This document shows, one piece after another, positions 1-7,253 of a DNA stretch of 16,106 bases. This stretch comes from Haloferacaceae archaeon (GTDB taxonomy: Archaea > Halobacteriota > Halobacteria > Halobacteriales > Haloferacaceae), in assembly GCA_028274825.1 (NCBI GenBank), contig JAQCMZ010000443.1, positions 1 through 16,106 of the forward strand, in the 5' to 3' direction. Below the pieces are notes generated by a model. It had not been told where the DNA came from and did not search any database. It saw nothing but the letters and a program-made list of their open reading frames with translations. Both the position numbers and the translations under genes were made by a program. Position 1 is the first letter of the stretch; each line of letters starts with the position of its first letter.

Positions 1-49
1 CAGCGCGTGTTTTCGGTTTCGTGGAGGGCGACCCGGTTTACGACCGTTG

Positions 50-61
50 TTTTATCTAATT
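50..61 (+). promoter_or_regulatory. Possible TATA-box region upstream of the DUF444 gene
   Basis: An AT-rich stretch (TTTATCTAATTA) lies 23-34 bases before the first codon of the downstream reading frame. That is about the spacing of an archaeal TATA box for a leaderless or short-leader transcript. Bases 1-83 otherwise show no reading frame resembling the missing N-terminal part of the DUF444 protein, and the frame is closed by TAA and TAG just before position 84. Box assignment is by eye only. Confidence 0.3.
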
Positions 62-83
62 ATACGTTTTGTATCCCTCTTAG

Positions 84-1079
84 TTGGCGCGCGAACTCGA
101 CGAAGAACTCGGGATGAATCTGGATCCGAAGGGAAAACAGGTTGTCGAGGAGGTCGAAGGTGACTTCACCGAAATCGCGCGGGCAGGACCGGATAGTACC
201 CTCGATATCGACGAGCTGTTCAAACGCGGGCTCAAACGGAAGCTGGCGACTGATTTCGACGAAGAATACATTCGCGAAGGCCTCCGCGTGGCCGGTGCCA
301 CACCACGAGACGTGTTCGATTGGGCCCGCGAACAGCGGGTTCCGGTGTCGATGGCCTGGGTTCAGGAGGCCGCCCGAGAGATTCCCGACGAGGAGTTGGG
401 CCGCTGGGAGAGTTTCGAACAACTCGAGACAGAAGTCGACCGCGAGCCTACCGCAAGTCGACTCCGTCGAGAGGGACTCGAGCGAATCCCGTTCCGGCGC
501 GAAGACGAACGGTATCGACACCCAGAGGTAATCGAGCAGAAAGAAAAGAACGTGGTCGTGGTGAATATCCGCGATGTCTCGGGGTCGATGCGCGAGACCA
601 AGCGCGAACTGGTCGAACGAGTATTCACCCCGATGGACTGGTATCTCACCGGGAAATACGATAATGCATCGTTCCGGTATATCGCCCACGACGCAGAGGC
701 GTGGGAAGTCGACCGGGGGGAGTTTTTCGGAATCCGGTCGGGTGGCGGAACCCGTATCTCCGCGTCCTACGAGTTGGCCGCAGAACTACTTGAAGAGTTT
801 CCGTTCAGCGAGTGGAATCGCTACGTCTTTGCCGCGGGTGACTCGGAAAACTCCGCAGACGATACGCGTGAACGAGTGATTCCGAGTATGCGGAAAATCG
901 ACGCGAATCTCCACGCGTACGTGGAGACACAGCCGGGTGGATCTGCAGTGAACGCGACACACGCAGACGAAGTTGAAGATGCCTTCGCCGGTGACGACGG
1001 CGTTGCCGTCGCGAGAGTGTCAGGCCCCGAAGATGTCACCGACGCGATCTACGAGATTCTCTCGACGGAGGGGAGCTAA
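84..1079 (+). CDS. DUF444 (UPF0229, YeaH/YhbH-like) vWA-type protein, N-terminally truncated
   Basis: This is a member of the YeaH/YhbH family, which is usually encoded with PrkA serine kinases and SpoVR and linked to stress or starvation responses; its biochemical role is unresolved. The 331-residue frame opens at TTG 84, directly after a TAG; the first ATG is at 114. A vWA/MIDAS-like site is visible: DVSGSM at residues 164-169, a Thr in GGGT near 223 and Asp in AGDSENS near 253. The C-terminal half, ending VTDAIYEILSTE, looks complete. Family proteins are normally about 400-440 residues, with a basic N-terminus and a Gly/Asp-rich linker before the ELDEELG segment. Here homology starts abruptly at that segment and nothing upstream in the window encodes the rest. 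It may be a 5'-deleted pseudogene or a shortened working gene; the intact remainder argues for recent loss or retained function. spoVR follows after 202 bases with no recognisable gene between. Confidence 0.8.
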   Translation: MARELDEELGMNLDPKGKQVVEEVEGDFTEIARAGPDSTLDIDELFKRGLKRKLATDFDEEYIREGLRVAGATPRDVFDWAREQRVPVSMAWVQEAAREIPDEELGRWESFEQLETEVDREPTASRLRREGLERIPFRREDERYRHPEVIEQKEKNVVVVNIRDVSGSMRETKRELVERVFTPMDWYLTGKYDNASFRYIAHDAEAWEVDRGEFFGIRSGGGTRISASYELAAELLEEFPFSEWNRYVFAAGDSENSADDTRERVIPSMRKIDANLHAYVETQPGGSAVNATHADEVEDAFAGDDGVAVARVSGPEDVTDAIYEILSTEGS

Positions 1080-1281
1080 ACCTGATGACGCCACCGTTGC
1101 GACACTCGCGATTACATGACGCATCTGCCCGACACCCCGGTCGAAACGGGTGGAGTGAGTGTGTAACGCGAGACAGGCTGGCGTCGACTGACGAAACCCA
1201 TACACTGGCCCGGATACAATCACCACCAGTGGCGCGGAATGCATCGAGCAGACAACACGCAATCACCTCGGAGATACACTC

Positions 1282-3282
1282 ATGATCGATGAACGCACCG
1301 AAGCGAAACGCGAAGCGGCAGGTCTCGAAGAACCGGTGTCAGAGGCCCGCAATCTGGCGAAACGGCTCGGGCTGAAACCATACTCGGTTCGATACTGGAT
1401 CGTCGACCACGACGAGATGAACCGACTCATCGCGTACGACGGGTTCCAGCGGCGGTACCCGCACTGGCGATGGGGGATGAAGTACGACCAACAGCAGAAA
1501 AAAGACCAACACGGGCTCGGAAAGGCGTTTGAGATTGTCAACAACGACGACCCGAGCCACGCGTTCCTTCAAGAGTCGAATACGACAGCCGACCAGAAGG
1601 CTGTCATCACTCACGTGGAAGCCCACGGCGACTTTTTCGCGAACAACCGCTGGTACGGGCTGTACGCAGACCGGGGTGAAGCGGGACCAGAAGCAACTGC
1701 TCGGTTAGAGCGGCACGCAGAGGCAATCCAGGGGTATATTGACGATCCCGAAATCGACCGGGCCGACGTCGAGCGCGTTATCGACGCGGTATTGTGTCTG
1801 GACGATACAATCGATCAGCACCGCCCGCTAGGGAAAGCCGATAGTAACGGCGAGGAGAACACCGATCTCGCTGATATCGAGGATCGGCTGGACAATCTAA
1901 ACCTGACCGACGAGGTTCGCGATCAGGTGTTTGACGAGTCGTGGCTCGAAGCACAGGAGTCAGAGATCGATCTCGAAGACCCGATCGATGACGTGATGAA
2001 CTACCTGCTCGATAACGGCCAGCGATACGACTCTGAAGAGCAGAAAGCCGTCGACCGCGAGCCGTGGGAGAGTCACATCATCGAGATGCTCCGCGATGAG
2101 TCGTATTATTTCGCAGCACAGAAGATGACGAAAGTGATGAACGAAGGCTGGGCTGCCTTCTGGGAGTCGCTGATGATGTCTGATGAAGGATTCGCTGACC
2201 CCGACGAGGTGGTCACGTACGCTGACCACATGGCCAGTGTCCTTGGGTCACCCGGATTGAACCCCTACAAACTGGGGATGGAACTGTGGCAGCACGTCGA
2301 AGTGCGGGCTGCACGGCGGGATATCACCGAACGGCTTCTGCGGGTGGAAGGGGTCACGCCGACGAACTTCCACGATACAATCGACTTCGACAAAGTGAGA
2401 GAGTTGATCGCCCCAGATCCGGAGATTGGCGGGGCGAGTCCAGCGTGTCTTGATCAGCTGGCCGAACTCGCAGAAGCAGACGACCCGCGTGTCGACGCAG
2501 AGAACGTCCGCCTGGCACAGGCAGGAGAAATCGATATCGAACGGTATCCGTGGAAGATGCTGACCTACGAGGGGCTGGCAGAGCGGCATTACGTGTTGAC
2601 TCGCCCACAGCACCGGGGAGCAGTTGAACGAGTCGCCGGGACTGCCCTGCAACGACAAGCTCGGTACATGTTCGACACGGACCGCTACGACAGCGTTGCG
2701 GACGCACTGGAAGGCATCGATTACACTGCCGGCTGGGATCGGATATACGAGGTCCGTGAGAGTCATAACGATGTCACCTTTATCGATGAGTTCCTCACCG
2801 ACGAGTTCGTGATCGAGGGTGGGTATTTCACCTACGAGTACGCACACGGCGGTGACGAGTACCGGGTCGCCAGTGTCGATGCCGAAGATGTCCGGAAAAA
2901 ACTGCTGTTGCAGTTCACCAACTTCGGAAAGCCGACGATGGCCGTGTACGACGGCAACTTCAATAACCGTGGTGAACTGCTGTTAGGCCATCAGTACAAC
3001 GGAGTGGCCCTGGACATGGCTCAGGCGAGAGCCACACTCGAACGAGTGTTCGAACTGTGGGGCCGACCGGTCAATCTGATGACAATCCGAACCGAGTACC
3101 CGGACCACGAGATGGAGATCGCCCGCCGCCGCGACCGCGAACCCGAGGGGACTGAGGTCGGGATCCGGATCCGGTACGACGGCGATAATTTCGAGGAGCA
3201 TCCACTAACAGACGAACTCAAATCGCGGATCGAGGCCGACGGCGTCGATTACGACACAAAACCCGACGACTGGCTCGCCTGA
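1282..3282 (+). CDS. spoVR: SpoVR family protein
   Basis: The product is a 666-residue SpoVR-family protein, about the normal length for haloarchaeal members. The family is named after a Bacillus cortex-formation protein, but in archaea and most bacteria it is a conserved partner of DUF444 and PrkA proteins with no proven reaction. Family signatures visible are the His-rich block HVEAHGDFFANNRWYG (about residues 112-127) and NPYKLGMELWQHVE (about 326-339). The C-terminal region is acidic. Start at ATG 1282 is supported by GGAG at 1270-1273, eight bases upstream. The 202-base gap from the DUF444 gene is wider than the overlap or near-overlap I would expect for this pair, so an independent promoter is possible. 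The frame is intact, so this gene looks functional even though its upstream partner is shortened. Confidence 0.9.
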   Translation: MIDERTEAKREAAGLEEPVSEARNLAKRLGLKPYSVRYWIVDHDEMNRLIAYDGFQRRYPHWRWGMKYDQQQKKDQHGLGKAFEIVNNDDPSHAFLQESNTTADQKAVITHVEAHGDFFANNRWYGLYADRGEAGPEATARLERHAEAIQGYIDDPEIDRADVERVIDAVLCLDDTIDQHRPLGKADSNGEENTDLADIEDRLDNLNLTDEVRDQVFDESWLEAQESEIDLEDPIDDVMNYLLDNGQRYDSEEQKAVDREPWESHIIEMLRDESYYFAAQKMTKVMNEGWAAFWESLMMSDEGFADPDEVVTYADHMASVLGSPGLNPYKLGMELWQHVEVRAARRDITERLLRVEGVTPTNFHDTIDFDKVRELIAPDPEIGGASPACLDQLAELAEADDPRVDAENVRLAQAGEIDIERYPWKMLTYEGLAERHYVLTRPQHRGAVERVAGTALQRQARYMFDTDRYDSVADALEGIDYTAGWDRIYEVRESHNDVTFIDEFLTDEFVIEGGYFTYEYAHGGDEYRVASVDAEDVRKKLLLQFTNFGKPTMAVYDGNFNNRGELLLGHQYNGVALDMAQARATLERVFELWGRPVNLMTIRTEYPDHEMEIARRRDREPEGTEVGIRIRYDGDNFEEHPLTDELKSRIEADGVDYDTKPDDWLA

Positions 3283-3345
3283 GAGTAAGCCGTCGGTGAC
3301 CTGCTGTCGGCTCCAGGTGGAGTTATGCCCCGCCTGCTGACTGCC

Positions 3346-3372
3346 CGAGAGTAGCCGTGAATACGACTCTCG
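3346..3372. repeat. Inverted repeat downstream of spoVR
   Basis: CGAGAGT (3346-3352) and ACTCTCG (3366-3372) are perfect 7-base inverted copies separated by 13 bases, 64 bases after the spoVR stop. They could form a 3' stem-loop on the spoVR transcript, but there is no T-run after it, so terminator function is only a guess. The rest of 3283-3506 shows no gene I can support. Confidence 0.3.
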
Positions 3373-3506
3373 AATCGCTTCTCTTGATTCCTGTTCTCCC
3401 GACAGCCAGATTAGCTTGACACCCCTCGAGTAGGATACCAGGAGACTGTGTTGTCCACCCATAGAACAACCCAGCGATTCAACACGACACGGCACGTTGA
3501 TGCCGT

Positions 3507-3848
3507 ATGGAGACAGGTGTCGTCTGGTTCCGTCGGGACCCCCGCGTTCACAATAACGAGACTCTCCGTTCAGCGTCCACGGCTGATCAGGTCGTCCCTG
3601 TGTGCGTGCTCCGATCTGCAGCCGCCGCCATTCACGGGCACGGAGGCCCTGAGGGATTCCGGTATCACAAGACTGGCCCACATCGGGCTCGGGTCCGTCA
3701 AGAGTCGGTCGAAAATCTCCGGTCACAGTTTGCAAGACCGGGGGAGTGAACTCATCCCCAGACTGAGGGATCTGAGCAACTCCGTCGACTCGTCACCGGG
3801 GTTGACGCCGACCGCGTCCACCTGTCGAGCTATCCCGGCGTCAATGCT
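3507..3848 (+). pseudogene. Photolyase/cryptochrome 5' fragment, frame-disrupted
   Basis: The translation from ATG 3507 begins METGVVWFRRDPRVHNNETL and continues with FRYHKTGPHRAR, which matches the N-terminal alpha/beta domain of DNA photolyases and cryptochromes (typical VVWFRRDLRVHDN and KTGPHRARF). That frame hits TGA at 3747-3749. The expected continuation LQDRGSELIPR is read in the next frame at about 3728-3762, and then the original frame resumes with EGSEQLRRLVTGVDADRV and LSSYPGVNAK to 3848. The disruption is therefore two compensating indels around 3727 and 3761, leaving a stop inside the shifted piece. Homology stops after about 115 of the usual 450-500 residues; the FAD-binding domain is absent. 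Several conserved positions are also altered (RRDP for RRDL, HNN for HDN). The fragment ends 59 bases before xseA and is a relic, not a gene. Confidence 0.8.
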
Positions 3849-3907
3849 AAAAATAGTGAGGTTAGACATTGTTTTACTGGGGCAACACGATTGGCTAGTA
3901 GGTATCA

Positions 3908-5257
3908 ATGAATAACCCGGATCATGTGCTCGGTGCCACCGAGATACCGGCAGGTGCAGTCACAGTTGGTGAACTCAACGGGGCCGTCGAACGTGTGCTC
4001 CGGGAGTCAGCAGGGCAGTTCCCAGAGTACGTCGTCGGTGAGACGGTAGAGACGAGTGAGTACCCGTTTGGCACGTTTTTCGATCTCCAAGATGTGGCGT
4101 CTGATCCTGTGATCTCGTGTGTTGTGTGGGCCGACACGCTGTCGAGCATCGAGTACGAACTGCAGTCTGGCACGGAAGTTGTCGTGGAGGCGACTGTCGA
4201 TTTCTATCCAGACCGTGGTGACTGCCAGTTGCTCGTGTCTGACTTCTGGCCGGTCGGGGAGAGTGACCGGCGAGAGGAGCTGGCTGCGGTGCGGGAGCGG
4301 CTCACAGCCGAGGGGATATTTGCTGATGAACACAAACAGACGCTCCCTGAGTATCCTCAGTGTGTTGGTGTTGTCACTTCTCCCACCGGGTCTGCTCGAG
4401 AAGACGTGTGTACGGCAATCAGTGACCGGTCGCCTCGGGCCGACGTGAAACTGGCTGGGGCAACGGTGCAAGGCGATCGAGCAGTTCCGTCGATGGTCGC
4501 TGGGTTGACCCGAGTAGATGCAGACCCAGACACGGAAACGATTGTCCTCACACGGGGCGGCGGCGCGGATACGGATCTGTGGTGTTTCAACGCAGAGCCG
4601 CTCGTTCGCTGTGTCGCCGACTGTTCGACGCCGGTGATAGTCGCTGTCGGGCACGAAGATGATGACACACTCGTCGAGAGAGTCGCTGATGTGCGGGCGA
4701 TGACGCCCACAGAGGCGGGTGTCGTTGCGACGACACCCGCGACACGGACGCTGGAGGACCTCAGGACGCTCGAGCGGCGAGTGGAGGAGACGTACACAGC
4801 CCTGCTCGAAACGGAATTAAAAGCACTAGACCGTCGAATCGGTACCGCGGTAACCACTATCCAGCATCGACAGTCACAGCGGGAATCCGTTCGTGAGCGA
4901 GTGTCAGAAGTCGAGCAGCGGATTACCGCCGCGTATGCAGCACTCGTTGAGAGGCGATTACACGACACCCAACAGCGGATCGAGAGAGCGTTCGATGGAG
5001 TCACACAAACTCACGAAACCAGCGTGAGGATGGCAAAGACACAGCGAGAACAACTCGCGGACCTGGAGGCGAGAATCGACACAGCCTATCAGTCGCGGGT
5101 CAACACAGCGCTCACTCGATTGGATCGCCGGATAAATATCGCCAGTGTACATCGACAAGCCGAGATCCGCACAGCAGAGGTACACCGTCTCCGCATTGCA
5201 GTCGTAGCGGTGGTGTTGATCTTCGTGGCCGTCGTACTCGGTATTGCGGTTGTCTGA
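3908..5257 (+). CDS. xseA: Exonuclease VII large subunit with C-terminal membrane segment
   Basis: The catalytic subunit of exonuclease VII degrades single-stranded DNA processively from either end into oligonucleotides and acts in repair and recombination. The layout in 449 residues is an N-terminal OB-fold (about 15-115), the catalytic domain (about 125-275), a long helical coiled-coil region with repeated TAYxALxExRL-like units (about 280-420), and a hydrophobic tail at 428-449 (RIAVVAVVLIFVAVVLGIAV). Family motifs are clear: VGVVTSPTGSAREDV (153-167), RGGGADTDLWCFN (216-228), VGHEDDDT (247-254) and RAMTPTEAG (263-271). The tail follows a basic stretch and ends at the last residue, so it reads as a tail anchor with the enzyme in the cytoplasm; the bacterial enzyme is soluble. 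No strong Shine-Dalgarno is seen before ATG 3908, so a leaderless or short-leader mRNA is likely. The small subunit lies 366 bases downstream. Confidence 0.93.
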   Translation: MNNPDHVLGATEIPAGAVTVGELNGAVERVLRESAGQFPEYVVGETVETSEYPFGTFFDLQDVASDPVISCVVWADTLSSIEYELQSGTEVVVEATVDFYPDRGDCQLLVSDFWPVGESDRREELAAVRERLTAEGIFADEHKQTLPEYPQCVGVVTSPTGSAREDVCTAISDRSPRADVKLAGATVQGDRAVPSMVAGLTRVDADPDTETIVLTRGGGADTDLWCFNAEPLVRCVADCSTPVIVAVGHEDDDTLVERVADVRAMTPTEAGVVATTPATRTLEDLRTLERRVEETYTALLETELKALDRRIGTAVTTIQHRQSQRESVRERVSEVEQRITAAYAALVERRLHDTQQRIERAFDGVTQTHETSVRMAKTQREQLADLEARIDTAYQSRVNTALTRLDRRINIASVHRQAEIRTAEVHRLRIAVVAVVLIFVAVVLGIAVV

Positions 5258-5269
5258 TTGTGTTTTGCG

Positions 5270-5333
5270 ACCTCGTGTTCTCACAGCGGACCCGGCGCGG
5301 AAGCCAGGGTTCCATGGGAGGAACGCACGAGGT
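5270..5333. repeat. Inverted repeat after xseA
   Basis: ACCTCGTG (5270-5277) and CACGAGGT (5326-5333) are exact reverse complements. The flanking TTC (5278-5280) and GAA (5321-5323) can also pair. Nested inside is GTTCC-atggga-GGAAC (5309-5324 region). This could fold as a large 3' stem-loop of the xseA mRNA. There is no T-run, so whether it ends transcription, stabilises the mRNA or is a worn mobile-element end cannot be decided from the sequence. Confidence 0.45.
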
Positions 5334-5412
5334 ATCACCTGAAGAATAGTGTGTGTGAATATCCGGTCAGGCCATCTGTGTCGGACCGGCAGGGGGACTG
5401 TTCGCCGTACCC

Positions 5413-5452
5413 CGAGTGAGGGGGGGCACTCGTCTCAGCCGGGTCCCCCGGC
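5413..5452. repeat. Two tandem GC-rich hairpins in the xseA-xseB spacer
   Basis: Hairpin 1 has stem CGAGTG (5413-5418) and CACTCG (5427-5432) around a loop of A plus seven G. Hairpin 2 has stem GCCGGG (5438-5443) and CCCGGC (5447-5452) around TCC. The G7 loop of the first is complementary to the C-run of the second, so the two could form alternative or kissing structures. They sit about 170 bases before xseB. The surrounding 5258-5623 spacer shows no supported gene. Confidence 0.4.
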
Positions 5453-5623
5453 GGTGACACTCATCGCACGGGACCGGGGTCTTGCGACGGCCACTTGCAC
5501 AGCCACGAAGTCACTCGTGAGGAGCTGACACACGATGATTTCGAGACAGTAGTCGACAGTGGCCAGTTGAAGTCGGTCAGACTCCCACGGGTGTTTTGTA
5601 CGCGTCTCGCTGATGCATGCATA

Positions 5624-5827
5624 ATGACAGACACGTCGGCGCAGATTCAACAGCGGATCGACCGATTACGAGCAATTGCGGAGACACTAGAAGACGGAGA
5701 GATTGGCCTACCAGAGGCAAAGCAGCTTCGTGAAGAGGCGGACGAGTTGTTGGAGGAACTGCAGGTTGAATTAGAAACCGACGACGGCCAGATTATGGAA
5801 TTAGACCCGTCTGAAGACGACACCTGA
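5624..5827 (+). CDS. xseB: Exonuclease VII small subunit
   Basis: This 67-residue protein matches XseB, the small helical subunit that binds several copies along the coiled coil of XseA. The core (about residues 5-47) reads IQQRIDRLRAIAETLEDGEI then GLPEAKQLREEADELLEELQ, following the bacterial pattern of a helix, the E-x-G-x-x-x-L-x-E-A turn, and a second helix. An acidic tail follows. The start at ATG 5624 matches the family length; the frame stays open back to a TTG at 5495, but the added 43 residues have no family resemblance. There is no Shine-Dalgarno; a perfect 10-base palindrome, ATGCATGCAT (5613-5622), lies just before the start. Normally xseB directly follows xseA, so the 366-base separation is unusual and suggests its own promoter or an old insertion. 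Confidence 0.85.
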   Translation: MTDTSAQIQQRIDRLRAIAETLEDGEIGLPEAKQLREEADELLEELQVELETDDGQIMELDPSEDDT

Positions 5828-5938
5828 AATACCACGGGAGGCGGCTCCGGAGGTTATTGATTCGGTGAGAGACGGTGAGCGGTCTTTCGGGAGGTGTCTG
5901 TGGGGGGACAGTACGCACTCACAGAATAATAACGGGAA

Positions 5939-5960
5939 GCCCACGGCTTCAGCCGTTGGT
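5939..5960. repeat. Mobile-element end-type hairpin (single relic)
   Basis: GCCCACGGCT (5939-5948), TC, AGCCGTTGGT (5951-5960) form an imperfect hairpin with one mismatch, followed by AGCTGATGTC. Hairpins of this composition occur at the ends of haloarchaeal IS200/IS605-type elements. No second end and no tnpA or tnpB reading frame is visible near it, so it is most likely a solitary remnant. The rest of the 5828-6176 spacer shows nothing I can support as a gene. Confidence 0.4.
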
Positions 5961-6176
5961 AGCTGATGTCGATGGTTCCACTTTCGGGGCCTATCGCATC
6001 TCGGAAAGCGAGTAACCGAGTCTTGGGTGTGCGGGACTCGATTCGACAGACCGAATCCGTCTGCCGCTGAGCGATGATCCCGGAGCACAGCTGTCTGCCG
6101 TCGGAGAAACAAGAAGACCGGACACTGCAAAGGGAGAGTCGGGCAGTTGAAACCAATCGGGGCCAAGGTGGTGAGT

Positions 6177-6620
6177 ATGGAGCCAGCCGCACGGATTCAG
6201 GAGTATTATGAAGCCCTCAGACGGGGGGAACCGCTGGAGACGTTTTTCGCTGAGTCTCCCGACATCATCAAATGTGGGATCGGCGAGCGACTCGCCGGGT
6301 ACACCGACGTTTCCGAAGGGCTTCGCGAACAGACCCGGACAACCGACAGCTGGGTAGTGGATAGCCGCGAGTTGGCTGTGACCGAACGAGGAGAATACGC
6401 GTGGTTTGGCGACGTTGTTCGGATGGCGTGGACAGACACGGAGACTGGTAAGCGGAATGATGCCGAGACGCGCTGGACCGGAGCGATGGCGCGTCAAGAC
6501 GGCGATTGGCAGTTCGTGGAGATGCACGTTTCCCGTCCGGTTGGGAGAAATGGAATCGCTCGGACAGTGGATAGCGACGAGACCCCGGCAGATGCCCAAG
6601 GTTTCGCCGAGGACAGCTGA
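6177..6620 (+). CDS. SnoaL-like (NTF2-fold) domain protein
   Basis: The 147-residue protein resembles the SnoaL-like/nuclear transport factor 2 fold group, small cone-shaped domains that bind a ligand or act as scaffold. Supporting features are the N-terminal helix pattern ARIQEYYEALRRGEPLETFF, the central SPDIIKCGIGERLAGYTDVSEG segment, and strands ending in RWTGAMARQDGDWQFVEMHV, which is the usual W-x-F/I-V-x-x-H-x-S end of the fold. About 20 residues after the fold are acidic and probably disordered. ATG 6177 is preferred over upstream TTG 6147 because a Shine-Dalgarno-like GGTGGTGAG lies just before it and the fold begins directly after. The stop overlaps the start of the following membrane-protein gene by one base (TGATG), so the two are probably translationally coupled. 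Substrate and role are unknown. Confidence 0.75.
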   Translation: MEPAARIQEYYEALRRGEPLETFFAESPDIIKCGIGERLAGYTDVSEGLREQTRTTDSWVVDSRELAVTERGEYAWFGDVVRMAWTDTETGKRNDAETRWTGAMARQDGDWQFVEMHVSRPVGRNGIARTVDSDETPADAQGFAEDS

Positions 6621-6838
6621 TGGTAGGGCCAATCCGGCAGCGAGACCGAGACACCGCGAACCGACGGCTCAAGATTGGGTTCGTCGTGCTGATCACCAGC
6701 TCCGCCGGACTCATTACACTCAGTGCAGATCCCACACTACTCCAGTTTGTAGGAGCACTCGGTGTCGGAGGAGTGCTGAGCCTCGCGTTACTTCGATATG
6801 TGATCGATATTCTCGACCAGCTCCGTGAGCGTGCCTGA
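6620..6838 (+). CDS. Small two-helix membrane protein
   Basis: The product is 72 residues with a basic, polar N-terminus (GPIRQRDRDTANRRLK) followed by two hydrophobic segments at about 19-36 (GFVVLITSSAGLITLSA) and 41-62 (LQFVGALGVGGVLSLALLRY), and a short charged C-terminus. The second segment has a small-residue GxxxGxGG pattern that could support helix packing. The start ATG overlaps the previous stop by one base, which supports co-translation with the SnoaL-like protein and suggests the two work together, perhaps with this one as a membrane anchor. I do not recognise the family. Confidence 0.65.
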   Translation: MVGPIRQRDRDTANRRLKIGFVVLITSSAGLITLSADPTLLQFVGALGVGGVLSLALLRYVIDILDQLRERA

Positions 6839-7253
6839 ACCTTGCTATTCAATGTCTTCCGGGTCCGACACAGCACAGAGAACGAAGCCGTATCAGCTGA
6901 GCCTCCGTGTTCAAGCGGTGAACCGTGCCAGTCTTGAGCAGTGAAAGCAGTGATTAGCGGCATTTGACCGGTCGATTCGTGAAAGGTATTCCCACGACGG
7001 GACGAACCAGATGCTGCTGTGTGTGTATTTAGGCTGTTTATGATTGACGGTGATCTGTGGAGGGCTGTCTGAAATCGGCTGTCACTGGCTCAGCACCTAT
7101 TGGATTTGAGAGACTCCTGGTTCTGATTTGGTGTGATCGGGTCAGATTCGATCAGATTCGATTGAAGCAAGTTCGATCTGGTCTGGTCGGATCGGGTCGA
7201 ATACTCTTGACAAGCCTCACGGGATTAATTGTAGGGCTACGACCCAACTCAAC
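6839..7253. other. Convergent intergenic region, no gene seen
   Basis: This 415-base stretch separates the + strand membrane-protein gene from the end of the - strand DUF2342 gene. I see no reading frame with haloarchaeal character and no clear terminator. Its right part (7100-7205) is rich in G and T on the + strand and carries short repeats, listed separately. Confidence 0.6.
7135..7198. repeat. Short tandem and direct repeats
   Basis: CAGATTCGAT occurs as a perfect tandem pair (7143-7152 and 7153-7162). GATCGGGTC occurs at 7135-7143 and again at 7190-7198, framing the pair, and TCTGGTCTGGTC lies between them. The cluster is in noncoding DNA downstream of two convergent genes. It may be slippage-derived or a protein-binding cluster; there is no adjacent replication gene to support an origin. 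Confidence 0.55.

Noticed and set aside
3205..3735. Minus-strand 176-codon frame over the spoVR end and photolyase relic
   Set aside because: It is antisense to recognised sequences, without haloarchaeal acidity or a family resemblance.
5495..5623. N-terminal extension of XseB from TTG 5495
   Set aside because: The extra 43 residues have no family resemblance, and XseB proteins are about 65-80 residues; ATG 5624 gives the right length.
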